This document shows positions 1 to 6,372 of a stretch of 11,785 nt of DNA, in pieces. The notes under the pieces were generated by a model. It saw only the letters and a list, made by a program, of their open reading frames with translations. It had not been told where the DNA came from and searched no databases. This DNA is from CAYYAQ01 sp964469555 (lineage in GTDB: Bacteria; Planctomycetota; UBA1135; UBA2386): assembly GCA_964469555.1 (NCBI GenBank), contig CAYYAQ010000161.1:1-11785 (forward strand). The letters are read 5' to 3'. Position numbers and translations under genes: made by a program. Numbering within the stretch: the stretch's first letter is position 1; each line of letters begins with the position of its first letter.

Positions 1-506
1 CAGAGTGCTCTCGTCGACGCGCAGCACCCTGCACCCGCTCGCATCCAAGACCGCACGAACTCGCGCAAGTAGCCGCGCATCAACCACGGCTCCATGTGCT
101 GAAGCGTGATGCTCGAGTAGACGAAGTCGAAGTGTTCATCGGGAAACAGCGCCAGGTCCGCCGAACCGTTGACGTGATAGGTCGCCCGCTCTTCGGGGTC
201 CAAACGCCGCGCCGCTTCGATCATGTTCTCCGAGATGTCGACGCCGTGCACTTCCGCGAACGACGCGGCGAGCGCTTGAGTCAATCGCCCCACGCCGCAA
301 CCGAAGTCCAGCGCTCGACCCGCCCCGAACTGCGGTCGGCACTCGCGGGCCCATCGCAGCGCAGCGTTGATCTCGGACCGACCGGTGCCAAGAAACTCGT
401 CGAGATTCCAACGGTTGCCGCGCTTGTCATCCAAAGTCAGGATCGACCACAACGGATCCCGTGCAGCGAACTCATTCCAGTTGCGGGCGAGGCGACGCAG
501 ACTCAC
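1..506 (-). CDS. class I SAM-dependent methyltransferase, C-terminus cut by window edge
   Basis: The first 168 residues of a Rossmann-fold methyltransferase are visible; the gene continues past base 1. Motif I reads LDFGCGVGRLTQAL at residues 66-79. The acidic residue ending strand 2 is D90 in EVHGVDISENM. A motif IV-like segment, FDFVYSSITLQHM, lies at 126-138. This pattern fits the Methyltransf_11/25 type of small-molecule or natural-product methyltransferases, but the substrate cannot be told. The start is taken as GTG at 506-504 because it overlaps the TGA of the upstream iron-sulfur gene as GTGA, the usual arrangement for translational coupling. No in-frame ATG precedes motif I and no separate Shine-Dalgarno is evident. 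The two genes therefore form an operon, and the enzyme may act in the same pathway as the QueG-like protein. Family assignment is firm; function is unknown. Confidence 0.85.
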   Translation of the reverse strand, partial: MSLRRLARNWNEFAARDPLWSILTLDDKRGNRWNLDEFLGTGRSEINAALRWARECRPQFGAGRALDFGCGVGRLTQALAASFAEVHGVDISENMIEAARRLDPEERATYHVNGSADLALFPDEHFDFVYSSITLQHMEPWLMRGYLREFVRSWMRAGAGCCASTRAL

Positions 507-1294
507 AACCCGAAGTGACGACGCATCGTGAACACGCTGTAGGCGTGGCGGAAGCGCTCTTCCTCCTCGCCATAGCGTTCCTCCGCGCCAACCGGACAAG
601 CCCGGCGCGCATCACAGCCGTAGCCGCACTCGCCGGCGTGTCGATTGTCAGCACACGCCCGGAGGTCCACTGACCCCATCCCGTCGAACACGTGCACCGG
701 ACAAGCCTTCACGCACGGCTTGCTGCAGTTCAGACACGGTTGGAACGGTTGGTGTTCCTCGCCCTCGACGGATCTGAACGGCAGTCCTTCGACGAGCACC
801 GCTGCCCGCATGCTGACCCACGGTCCAAACTCCGGGTGCAGGAGGATGCCGAGAACGGGCGAGATCGTGCCCCAACCTGCCTCCTCCGCGAGATGCATGA
901 AGTTGAACGCCGACGGATCGTCCGGGAACGTCGTCCGCGACGTGACGCCTCGCGCCCCCAACCACTCCGTCAGCTCACCGCAACTCTTCGCGCAGTAGTC
1001 GTCCACCGGGTGGTAGCCAGGCGCCGGCGCCGGGATCGGCGGGCCCTGCGCGAGAAGGTGGCTCCAGAATCCGCTGCCGCCGCTGCCCAGAAGGAAAATC
1101 GTCCCGCAGTCCGGCAGGACATCGGAGGCTCGACGCCCCGGAGGCTGGCAAGCGTCGAATTGCTGGGCGCCGACAAAGCCGATGAGGTTGAATCCACGCG
1201 TCATCGCCTCGGAGACGAGTGCTGCGGCCATCGGGTGCGAAGGGGATGCCATTCGAGACGGGGGAGGTTTACGGGACGCGATGACCATACTCAT
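503..1294 (-). CDS. QueG/RdhA-like double [4Fe-4S] cluster protein
   Basis: This 263-residue protein carries eight cysteines in two cluster motifs. C187, C190, C194 and C198 form a CxxCx3Cx3CP ligand set; C214, C223, C227 and C233 form a second set ending in CP. Upstream of them, the segment AEEAGWGTISPVLGILLHPE (136-155) and the following FGPW resemble the region of QueG (epoxyqueuosine reductase) that reads roughly G-x-G-x-x-G-K-N...HPEYGSW. QueG and reductive dehalogenases use cobalamin plus two [4Fe-4S] clusters, so a corrinoid-dependent or corrinoid-related redox role is an inference. It is shorter than QueG (about 350-380 residues) and lacks the C-terminal HEAT-like part, so it is not called queG. 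The start is uncertain: Met3 and Met15 are alternatives, and the first 20 residues are low-complexity. The Shine-Dalgarno before 1294 is weak. It is coupled to the downstream methyltransferase and divergent from the B12 riboswitch. Confidence 0.8.
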   Translation of the reverse strand: MSMVIASRKPPPSRMASPSHPMAAALVSEAMTRGFNLIGFVGAQQFDACQPPGRRASDVLPDCGTIFLLGSGGSGFWSHLLAQGPPIPAPAPGYHPVDDYCAKSCGELTEWLGARGVTSRTTFPDDPSAFNFMHLAEEAGWGTISPVLGILLHPEFGPWVSMRAAVLVEGLPFRSVEGEEHQPFQPCLNCSKPCVKACPVHVFDGMGSVDLRACADNRHAGECGYGCDARRACPVGAEERYGEEEERFRHAYSVFTMRRHFGL

Positions 1295-1312
1295 GGCTCA
1301 CCATCCGATTCC

Positions 1313-1510
1313 TTGCAAGGTTCGCTTGCGGAGGAAGTACAGGAAGACGAGAATCCCCTGCCTGTCGGCGGGGAAAGTCCGGTGTGAATCCGGCGCTGTC
1401 CCGCATCTGTAACCGACGACGAAAGCCACAAAAGCCACCGGAGCATCGCGAGAGCGGGCCTTTGGGAAGGTGTGGCGAGTAGGACGACTCGGGAGCCAGA
1501 ACATCCTGTC
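1313..1510 (+). ncRNA. cobalamin (B12) riboswitch aptamer
   Basis: The conserved core is read directly at 1370-1414: GGGAAAGTCCGGTGTGAATC, then a CCGGCGCTGTCCCGC segment and CTGTAACC. This matches the family signature (GGGAA..CGGTG.AA.TCCGG...CTGTCCCGCaACTGTAA) with one change, CGCATCTGTAA for CGCAACTGTAA. A variable arm is closed by GCCAC (1425-1429) with GTGGC (1472-1476). A small hairpin CGAGT/ACTCG follows. The B12 box is AGCCAGAACATCCTGTC (1494-1510), a slightly divergent form of GCCAGGAGACCTGCC with a longer internal segment. The 5' limit is approximate, since the P1/P2 strands were not folded. Orientation is plus, so it controls the 39-codon ORF and the exported protein, not the divergent iron-sulfur gene. 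Its promoter would have to lie inside the first codons of that divergent gene. Confidence 0.9.
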
Positions 1511-1515
1511 GGCAG

Positions 1516-1537
1516 TCGACCGCGACGCCGCGGTCGG
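1516..1537 (+). promoter_or_regulatory. hairpin after the B12 box, probable expression platform
   Basis: CGACCGCG (1517-1524) and CGCGGTCG (1529-1536) form a perfect 8-bp stem around the loop ACGC, extendable by a T-G wobble. It starts six bases after the B12 box, where the regulatory hairpin that can pair with the aptamer loop normally sits. Only GGTTTGT follows, so it is a poor intrinsic terminator by the U-tract criterion; control could instead be translational, since the Shine-Dalgarno of the next ORF is only about 20 bases downstream. Confidence 0.55.
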
Positions 1538-1567
1538 GTTTGTCACCGAGCGGCACGAGGATGCTGA

Positions 1568-1687
1568 ATGACGATGCGAAGACTACCGATCCCGACTCCG
1601 TGTCTCGATGAGATCACGATGGTCTGGAGCGTCGATCGGACACTGATCATCTTCGATCCGCTCCGAACCCAAACGTTCCAGAAATGA
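1568..1687 (+). CDS. 39-residue ORF between riboswitch and exported protein
   Basis: ATG at 1568 is preceded by CACGAGG (GAGG at 1557-1560) with seven bases of spacing, a good Shine-Dalgarno position. The frame runs 39 codons and ends in a TGA that overlaps the ATG of the next gene as ATGA (1684-1687). The peptide contains MVWSVDRTLIIFDPL and shows no signal peptide or recognised domain. The downstream gene has no convincing ribosome binding site of its own (CGTTCCAGAAATG), so translation of this ORF could deliver ribosomes to it and pass on the riboswitch signal. About two thirds of third positions are G or C, which looks lower than in the neighbouring genes. It may be a regulatory leader more than a functional protein. 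I do not recognise it. Confidence 0.45.
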   Translation: MTMRRLPIPTPCLDEITMVWSVDRTLIIFDPLRTQTFQK

Positions 1688-2997
1688 AAACCAATCTACG
1701 TCTTTGCTCGGTCGCCCTTCTGGCCATCACCTCCACTCTTTCGAGCCAGTCCATTCGGGAGGGCTACTCCTCCGCGGTCACGTCGCTGCCGTCCGGCACC
1801 GGACAGACCCTCGTCACCGAGATGGGAGCCGTGTACTTCACCGGGACCGACCTCGTCATCCGCAACTCGACGTCGACGCGCAAGCTGCTGACGTTCTCGA
1901 AGAGCGTGTTTGGCTCGTTCACGATTCGAGTCGCGAAGGACGCGCTCCTGTTCGGAGAGAGCAGCAACGGAGGGATCTGGCTCGTGCCAACCGGTACGGG
2001 AACGCCAAAGCTCCTGAACACGCTGAAGTTCAACTACTCGGCAACACTGTACGACGACAAGTGGGCGATCGTGTCCGCGAAGACCGGCGGCTTTGCTGCC
2101 AAGAACAATGACGTGGTCGCGATCAACCTCGCGACCGGCGCCCTGGACCCGATCGCGATCATGCCCGGCGCCTCCGGCCCCGTGGTCATGGACCCGTTCG
2201 GCAACCTCTACTACGCCAATTCCATCGCCTCCTTCCCGTCGCCCCGGGGCAAGGTCAACATCTACAGGTTCGGCGCAGCCAAGGTCGCCGGCGCGTTCGG
2301 AACGACCACGCTCGGAGAGACGGACGCCGCGACGGTGTTCACGGGTCTCGACGCCGCCGGGTCCATCGCGATCGACGATGATCACGACATCTTCATCACG
2401 GACTGGATGAACAGCACGATCGTCGAGATCAGTGACGTGCAGACGGCGAGCCCGCAGCAGAGAGAGTTCGCGTCCTATTCCCACGCCAACGTGACCGCGG
2501 CCTCCCTGCAGTTCGTCCCCGGGGATCACCGCGGGTTTGGCGTACAGGAGTTCGAAGCATTCCAGCCGACCGGTGGCGGGACGATGTGGATCCTCGAGAA
2601 CGCTTTCGCGGGCGTGAGCCAACTGCGCCTGGTCGCCTCCCGACGCCCCACCACCTCGATCGATACGACCAACCCGGTGCCCGTGGGACGCATGTTCCGC
2701 GTGAAAATCACCAACGGTGCGGCTGGCTCACAGGCGTTCGTGGCCTTGGGGCTGGGCATACCAAACCGCGAGGTCGCCGTGCGACTCGCCTTGGAACAGA
2801 CCATCTTCTGGGCCGATGTCCTGCTCTCGCCAATCTTCCTAAGTCAGGTTTCCTTCGATGGTCATGGCGCCGCGCAACTGCCGCTCTACAACCCGGGATT
2901 CACCGCCCCGCTGCAGCTCACCGTGCAGGCGTTCTTCTCGGACCGGGCAGGGATCGACATCGGCTCCAGCCAACCGCTCGTGATCACGCTGCGCTAG
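1684..2997 (+). CDS. secreted protein with propeller-like repeats and planctomycete-type C-terminal domain
   Basis: The 437-residue product begins with a signal peptide: basic residues K2 and R6, then a hydrophobic stretch to about residue 18, with probable cleavage near SSQS at 20-23. The middle (about 45-315) contains repeats with the NHL/SMP-30 style pattern, for example VVMDPFGNLYYANS (167-180) and IAIDDDHDIFITDWMNSTI (228-246), which suggests a beta-propeller. The last 90 or so residues, FVALGLGIP (352-360) through QAFFSD (415-420) to SSQPLVITLR, resemble a C-terminal beta domain common in exported planctomycete proteins (from memory, not searched). No catalytic residues are evident. It lies directly in the B12-riboswitch transcript and overlaps the 39-codon ORF by ATGA, so it should be made when cobalamin is scarce. 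A role in corrinoid binding or a B12-saving process is only inference. Confidence 0.85.
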   Translation: MKTNLRLCSVALLAITSTLSSQSIREGYSSAVTSLPSGTGQTLVTEMGAVYFTGTDLVIRNSTSTRKLLTFSKSVFGSFTIRVAKDALLFGESSNGGIWLVPTGTGTPKLLNTLKFNYSATLYDDKWAIVSAKTGGFAAKNNDVVAINLATGALDPIAIMPGASGPVVMDPFGNLYYANSIASFPSPRGKVNIYRFGAAKVAGAFGTTTLGETDAATVFTGLDAAGSIAIDDDHDIFITDWMNSTIVEISDVQTASPQQREFASYSHANVTAASLQFVPGDHRGFGVQEFEAFQPTGGGTMWILENAFAGVSQLRLVASRRPTTSIDTTNPVPVGRMFRVKITNGAAGSQAFVALGLGIPNREVAVRLALEQTIFWADVLLSPIFLSQVSFDGHGAAQLPLYNPGFTAPLQLTVQAFFSDRAGIDIGSSQPLVITLR

Positions 2998-3008
2998 AGC
3001 GCGCCGCA

Positions 3009-3038
3009 CCTTCCCGCCTTCGCAAGGGGGCGAGAAGG
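3009..3038 (+). terminator. weak candidate terminator hairpin
   Basis: CCTTCCCGCC (3009-3018) pairs with GGCGAGAAGG (3029-3038) with one internal mismatch around a 10-base loop, 12 bases after the stop of the exported protein. Only two T residues follow, so intrinsic termination would be inefficient; it may be partial attenuation before the next gene. Confidence 0.35.
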
Positions 3039-3043
3039 TTACG

Positions 3044-3137
3044 ATAGGAGACAAGCCCGTTACGGCACCCCCTTAGTGCAGCTTAGTTACAGCTACCCGC
3101 TGCTCAACAGGCCGCTGAGAAGTCGTAATAGGAGACA
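3044..3137 (+). repeat. ATAGGAGACA direct repeat in the intergenic spacer
   Basis: The decamer ATAGGAGACA occurs at 3044-3053 and again at 3128-3137, 84 bases apart, in an otherwise non-coding spacer. Both copies contain a Shine-Dalgarno-like AGGAG core, but neither is followed by a convincing ORF. A palindrome GCCCTAGGGC (3150-3159) lies just beyond the second copy. Function unknown; it could be a regulatory site for the following large gene. Confidence 0.4.
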
Positions 3138-3194
3138 TTCATTCGGGCTGCCCTAGGGCGTTGCCACATCCCACAACCCCAAAACCCGAGCATC

Positions 3195-3219
3195 GTGACC
3201 TACGGGTCACAGAGGTCAC
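3195..3219 (+). promoter_or_regulatory. GTGACC/GGTCAC repeats around the ribosome binding site
   Basis: GTGACC (3195-3200) is an exact inverted repeat of GGTCAC at 3205-3210, and GGTCAC is repeated directly at 3214-3219. The second copy overlaps the AGAGG Shine-Dalgarno (3211-3215) that serves the GTG start at 3224 with eight bases of spacing. Two alternative hairpins are possible, one of which would hide the ribosome binding site. The AGAGG-to-GTG spacing is also what decides the start of the next gene. Confidence 0.45.
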
Positions 3220-3223
3220 TACC

Positions 3224-6200
3224 GTGGATTCCAAGAAAGCACTGATCGCCATTCCCGCACTCCTACTCGCCGGGGCCCTCGGCTTCATGGTCTTTGGCGG
3301 GAATGACGCAGCGAGAGTCGTCGAGTGGAACGAGCAAGACGAGGTCGTTGTCCTCGAAGATGAGTTCGCCGGTGACGAGCTCCAGGGCGACGAAGAAGAC
3401 GGCAACGTGCAACGCAGCGAGTTCCAAGGAGAGGACGGCAATCCGGACTCGGACGAGCCGCGGCCACTCATCACGGTCAAGGGTCGCGTCGTCAACAAGC
3501 ACTCCGATCCGATCGAGGGAGCTACGGTCAGCCTGTCCGCACAAGGCCGCGGTCGACGGAATCGGATCACCCCCAAGGATGTGATCACGAAGAGCGACGG
3601 GACATTTGCGTTTTCCGGCAAGGGATTCACGCGGATGTGGGTCACTCTCTCGGTAGCCCATAACCAGTACGCGCTGGCCTCGGCGTTCAAGAACTTCGAC
3701 GAAGCCAAGGGCGAACTCGACATGGGAGACATCAAGGTCTTCGTCGGCGGCACCATCATCGGCAGCGTCACGGACATGCAGGGGAACATCATCTCGAACG
3801 CCGAAGCTCGGCTCAGTTCGATGGACCGTCGTAACCGTTGGTGGCGCGGCGGCGGAAATCTCCCCACTGTTTCGGCAAACACGAGCGGCGTCTTCAAGAT
3901 CGAGCACATCACTCCGGGACGCTACCGGATCAACGCCACCGCACCGCACCGTCAGCGGCAGAGCGAAGGCCCCGTCACGGTCGTCGACGAGCAGACCGAG
4001 CGGATCGCAGCCATCCAGCTCGGACCCGGCTTTGAACTCACCGGAATCGTCTTCCGACCCAATGGCCAACCGCTCGAGAACGCGGAAGTCAGCATTCGCG
4101 GCACCGACCGGCGAAGCGGTGAACAGGACCAGCACACGAACAAGCGGGGCGAGTTTGCTTTCGATCACCTGAAGCCTGGCGATTACTCCGTGCGGGTGCG
4201 CGCCAAGGGGTATCTGACCAACAACGAACACCAGGGCATCAAGGTCACGAAATCGCCTCCGCTGACGATCACGATGGAATCCGGATTGCGGATCGAAGGC
4301 GTCGTCGTGGACGCCGCGACGAGCGCTCCGGTCACCAGCTACGGGATCCGAGTGCAGAGGGTCGGTGGGTTGCCCGATCCGGAGGCGGACCGCAGGCGCG
4401 ATGAAACCCGGAAGGCCTGGGAAGAGATCCGCGCACTCAGGGAGAAGAAAGACCTGACCCCGGAAGAGGAAAAACAGGTCCGCGAGAGGATGACCAAGCT
4501 CGCGGAGCAGATGCGCGGCGGCAGTGGATTCAGCGGCTTCGGGCGTGATCGCGGCGGACGTGGCGGTCGCGATGGCGGCGGACGCGGTGGCAGCGACAGT
4601 GGTGGGCGAGGGAGTCGCGACGGCAGCAGTCGAAGAGGACGCGACGGAGACTCCGGTCGTCGGGGTCGCGGCGGGTTCAGTAGTTTCGGTCGATCGCGAA
4701 ACACCAACCTTCCGGGAGATACCGGCGATGTCGAAGAGAGACCAGACGGTCTCTTCAGCTTCCCGGGTCTGGAAGAGGGCGTCTACGTCATCGACGTCGG
4801 ATCGCCGGATCACCAGAAGCTTCGCTCGCCGAGAATCGAACTCCGTAAGGGCGGCGCGTCACCTTCACTCAACCTCGTCGTCCAGCGAGGACTTGTGGTG
4901 CAGGGCTCCGTGTTGTCCAAGACCGACAAGGCTCCTCTCCGCAACGCGAATGTGGAGCTGCGCTTGATCACAGAGGAGTCGACCGACAACAACCGCGGGT
5001 CCTCACGGAACGACGGTCGCAGCCAGCGTGACATGTTCCGACAGTTCCGCGGGGACGGACCACGGACCACGCGAGTCCTGAGCACTCGCACAAAGCGCGA
5101 CGGGACGTTCGAGATCAAGAACGCTCCTCCAGGGAAGTACGTCGTGCGCGCGGAAGCCGAGGGCTACACGCCGGCTAACACCGACCCATTCGAACTGAAA
5201 GCGGCTCAGATCAGCTTGGCGATGGAACTCGGCGCCCTGGGCATTCTCCACGGTCGCGTCTCCGGAATCCCCCCAGACAAGATCTCCGAAGCCCGCGTGA
5301 TGGCGTACGCCGGCATGCGCATGTATCGGAATGGCGAAGTCAATCCGGACGGAACGTATGAGATCACGGGCCTCGAGCCAGGAGGCTACATCGTCAGGGC
5401 ATTCATGGGCGACGCCCGTCGCTTCATGATGCGACAGATCTTCCGCACGATGGGATCCCAGGATCCGAACGCACTCGAGCCCGACGTCGACGTGGAGGTC
5501 CGCGAAGGCGGCAAGCATCGGTTCAATGTCACCGTCACCCAGAACACGACGGGATCCGTGAAAGGCCAGGTTCTCGTGAACGGCGAGAGCGCAACCGGCT
5601 ACCGGGTATCCCTGCGCAAGATCGACGACGGCAGTCAGGAAGAGCGCGGAAGTTTCTTCGGACGGTTCGGCAGAGGCAGCAGTTCGAGCGTCGACCAGAA
5701 CGGCAACTACGGAATCCAAGACGTCGAGATGGGTCAGTACACGCTGTCGGTCTCACCTTCGAGCGGGCGAAGCCGCGGACGTAGGGGCTCAAGTAGTGGC
5801 AACGAGTTCACGAAGTTGACGGTCTACGTCAGACCGGAGCAGGTCACGAAGGCGCCACGCATCGCGTTCAACGTCGGATCCCTCAGCGGGACGATCACGA
5901 TTCCTGTGGAGGACGACGAAACGACCACGAAGGCCGCACCCGTGCCCGCGGAGGCGCGAAGCAACCGCGGCGGACGGATCACGCTCTACAAGGACGTCAC
6001 GATCGTGCCCGACCCGATGCAGCCGGGGGGCGAAGACGTCCTCCGCTTCTCGGCGAGAAGCCGCGACGGGAAGTTCGAGTTCGCGACCTTGCCTACCGGC
6101 AACTACCTGCTGCAACTGCGACTCAGCGGTCGTGATGCGACGACGAAGACCATCTACGTCGGCGCTGGCGAGTCCACGAAAGTGGAACTGACGGCCGGCA

Positions 6201-6337
6201 AGATACGCCAACCCAAGCCGAAAGCGGGCGTCGGCCCGAAGGGCCCGGGCGTCAACCCTGGCGCGAAGGGAGGCGCCAAGGGCGGTGCAAAGGGTGGTAC
6301 GAAGGGCGCCGCGAAAGGCCCAGGTTCAGGACGCTAG
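3224..6337 (+). CDS. very large membrane-anchored protein of repeated carboxypeptidase-regulatory-like (beta-sandwich) domains
   Basis: The 1037-residue product starts at GTG 3224 behind AGAGG; an upstream in-frame TTG at 3161 adds 21 unlikely residues. An N-terminal hydrophobic segment (about 5-25, ALIAIPALLLAGALGFMVF) is a signal anchor, followed by an acidic linker (about 29-79). About eight CarboxypepD_reg/Cna-B-like domains follow, starting near residues 82, 176, 270, 355, 557, 673, 778 and 886. They repeat the pattern G-x-V...G-x-P-(I/L)-x-x-A-x-V...DG-x-F-x-(F/I)...PG-x-Y-x-(V/I). Domain four is interrupted by a charged, probably coiled-coil stretch (about 387-429) and an Arg/Gly/Ser-rich stretch (430-492). 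The C-terminus is a Lys/Gly/Pro tail with GAKGG repeats. Such domains are usually structural or binding modules; no enzyme domain is present. The next gene, 26 bp downstream, has related architecture. The exact function is unknown. Confidence 0.88.
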   Translation: MDSKKALIAIPALLLAGALGFMVFGGNDAARVVEWNEQDEVVVLEDEFAGDELQGDEEDGNVQRSEFQGEDGNPDSDEPRPLITVKGRVVNKHSDPIEGATVSLSAQGRGRRNRITPKDVITKSDGTFAFSGKGFTRMWVTLSVAHNQYALASAFKNFDEAKGELDMGDIKVFVGGTIIGSVTDMQGNIISNAEARLSSMDRRNRWWRGGGNLPTVSANTSGVFKIEHITPGRYRINATAPHRQRQSEGPVTVVDEQTERIAAIQLGPGFELTGIVFRPNGQPLENAEVSIRGTDRRSGEQDQHTNKRGEFAFDHLKPGDYSVRVRAKGYLTNNEHQGIKVTKSPPLTITMESGLRIEGVVVDAATSAPVTSYGIRVQRVGGLPDPEADRRRDETRKAWEEIRALREKKDLTPEEEKQVRERMTKLAEQMRGGSGFSGFGRDRGGRGGRDGGGRGGSDSGGRGSRDGSSRRGRDGDSGRRGRGGFSSFGRSRNTNLPGDTGDVEERPDGLFSFPGLEEGVYVIDVGSPDHQKLRSPRIELRKGGASPSLNLVVQRGLVVQGSVLSKTDKAPLRNANVELRLITEESTDNNRGSSRNDGRSQRDMFRQFRGDGPRTTRVLSTRTKRDGTFEIKNAPPGKYVVRAEAEGYTPANTDPFELKAAQISLAMELGALGILHGRVSGIPPDKISEARVMAYAGMRMYRNGEVNPDGTYEITGLEPGGYIVRAFMGDARRFMMRQIFRTMGSQDPNALEPDVDVEVREGGKHRFNVTVTQNTTGSVKGQVLVNGESATGYRVSLRKIDDGSQEERGSFFGRFGRGSSSSVDQNGNYGIQDVEMGQYTLSVSPSSGRSRGRRGSSSGNEFTKLTVYVRPEQVTKAPRIAFNVGSLSGTITIPVEDDETTTKAAPVPAEARSNRGGRITLYKDVTIVPDPMQPGGEDVLRFSARSRDGKFEFATLPTGNYLLQLRLSGRDATTKTIYVGAGESTKVELTAGKIRQPKPKAGVGPKGPGVNPGAKGGAKGGAKGGTKGAAKGPGSGR
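4511..4702 (+). repeat. Arg/Gly-rich low-complexity insert (RGG-like) inside domain four
   Basis: This stretch encodes about 64 residues almost entirely of R, G, S, D and F, with RGGRGGRDGGGRGG as its densest part and flanks GFSGFGR and GFSSFGR that mirror each other. At the DNA level it is an imperfect array of CGCGGCGG and GGTCGC units, prone to slippage. The flanking domain-four beta strands resume after it, so it is an in-frame insertion. Confidence 0.75.
6260..6322 (+). repeat. GAKGG tandem repeat encoding the basic C-terminal tail
   Basis: Four consecutive GAKG/GTKG-type units (12 bases each, diverged at third positions) form a Lys/Gly tail that follows a PKPKAGVGPKGPG stretch. The synonymous drift suggests the peptide and not the DNA is maintained. 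A basic unstructured tail of an exported protein could bind acidic polymers; this is inference. Confidence 0.65.
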
Positions 6338-6351
6338 AAGTCCGCGCCGAA

Positions 6352-6372
6352 AATCCCCTCAGCATGGGGATT
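6352..6372 (+). terminator. AATCCCC/GGGGATT hairpin between the two anchored-protein genes
   Basis: AATCCCC (6352-6358) and GGGGATT (6366-6372) form a perfect 7-bp stem with a 7-base loop, extendable past one mismatch. No T-tract follows, so it is at most an attenuator or RNA-processing site. It encloses the ATG at 6364, the first in-frame ATG of the next gene, which would be hidden in the folded RNA. Confidence 0.35.

Noticed and set aside
96..518. 140-codon plus-strand open frame at the left end
   Set aside because: It is antisense to the methyltransferase, whose minus frame shows motif I LDFGCGVG and a coupled start.
503..1510. Idea that the B12 riboswitch regulates the QueG-like gene
   Set aside because: The aptamer consensus reads on the plus strand, away from that gene, which is on the minus strand and starts before the aptamer.
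4511..4702. CRISPR- or satellite-like DNA array
   Set aside because: Units are irregular, without spacers, and in frame with the protein; it is a coding low-complexity tract.
3263..4813. 516-codon minus-strand open frame opposite the large anchored protein
   Set aside because: Low-complexity Ala/Thr/Ser translation caused by reading the Arg/Gly repeat in antisense; the plus frame has a signal anchor and clear repeated domains.
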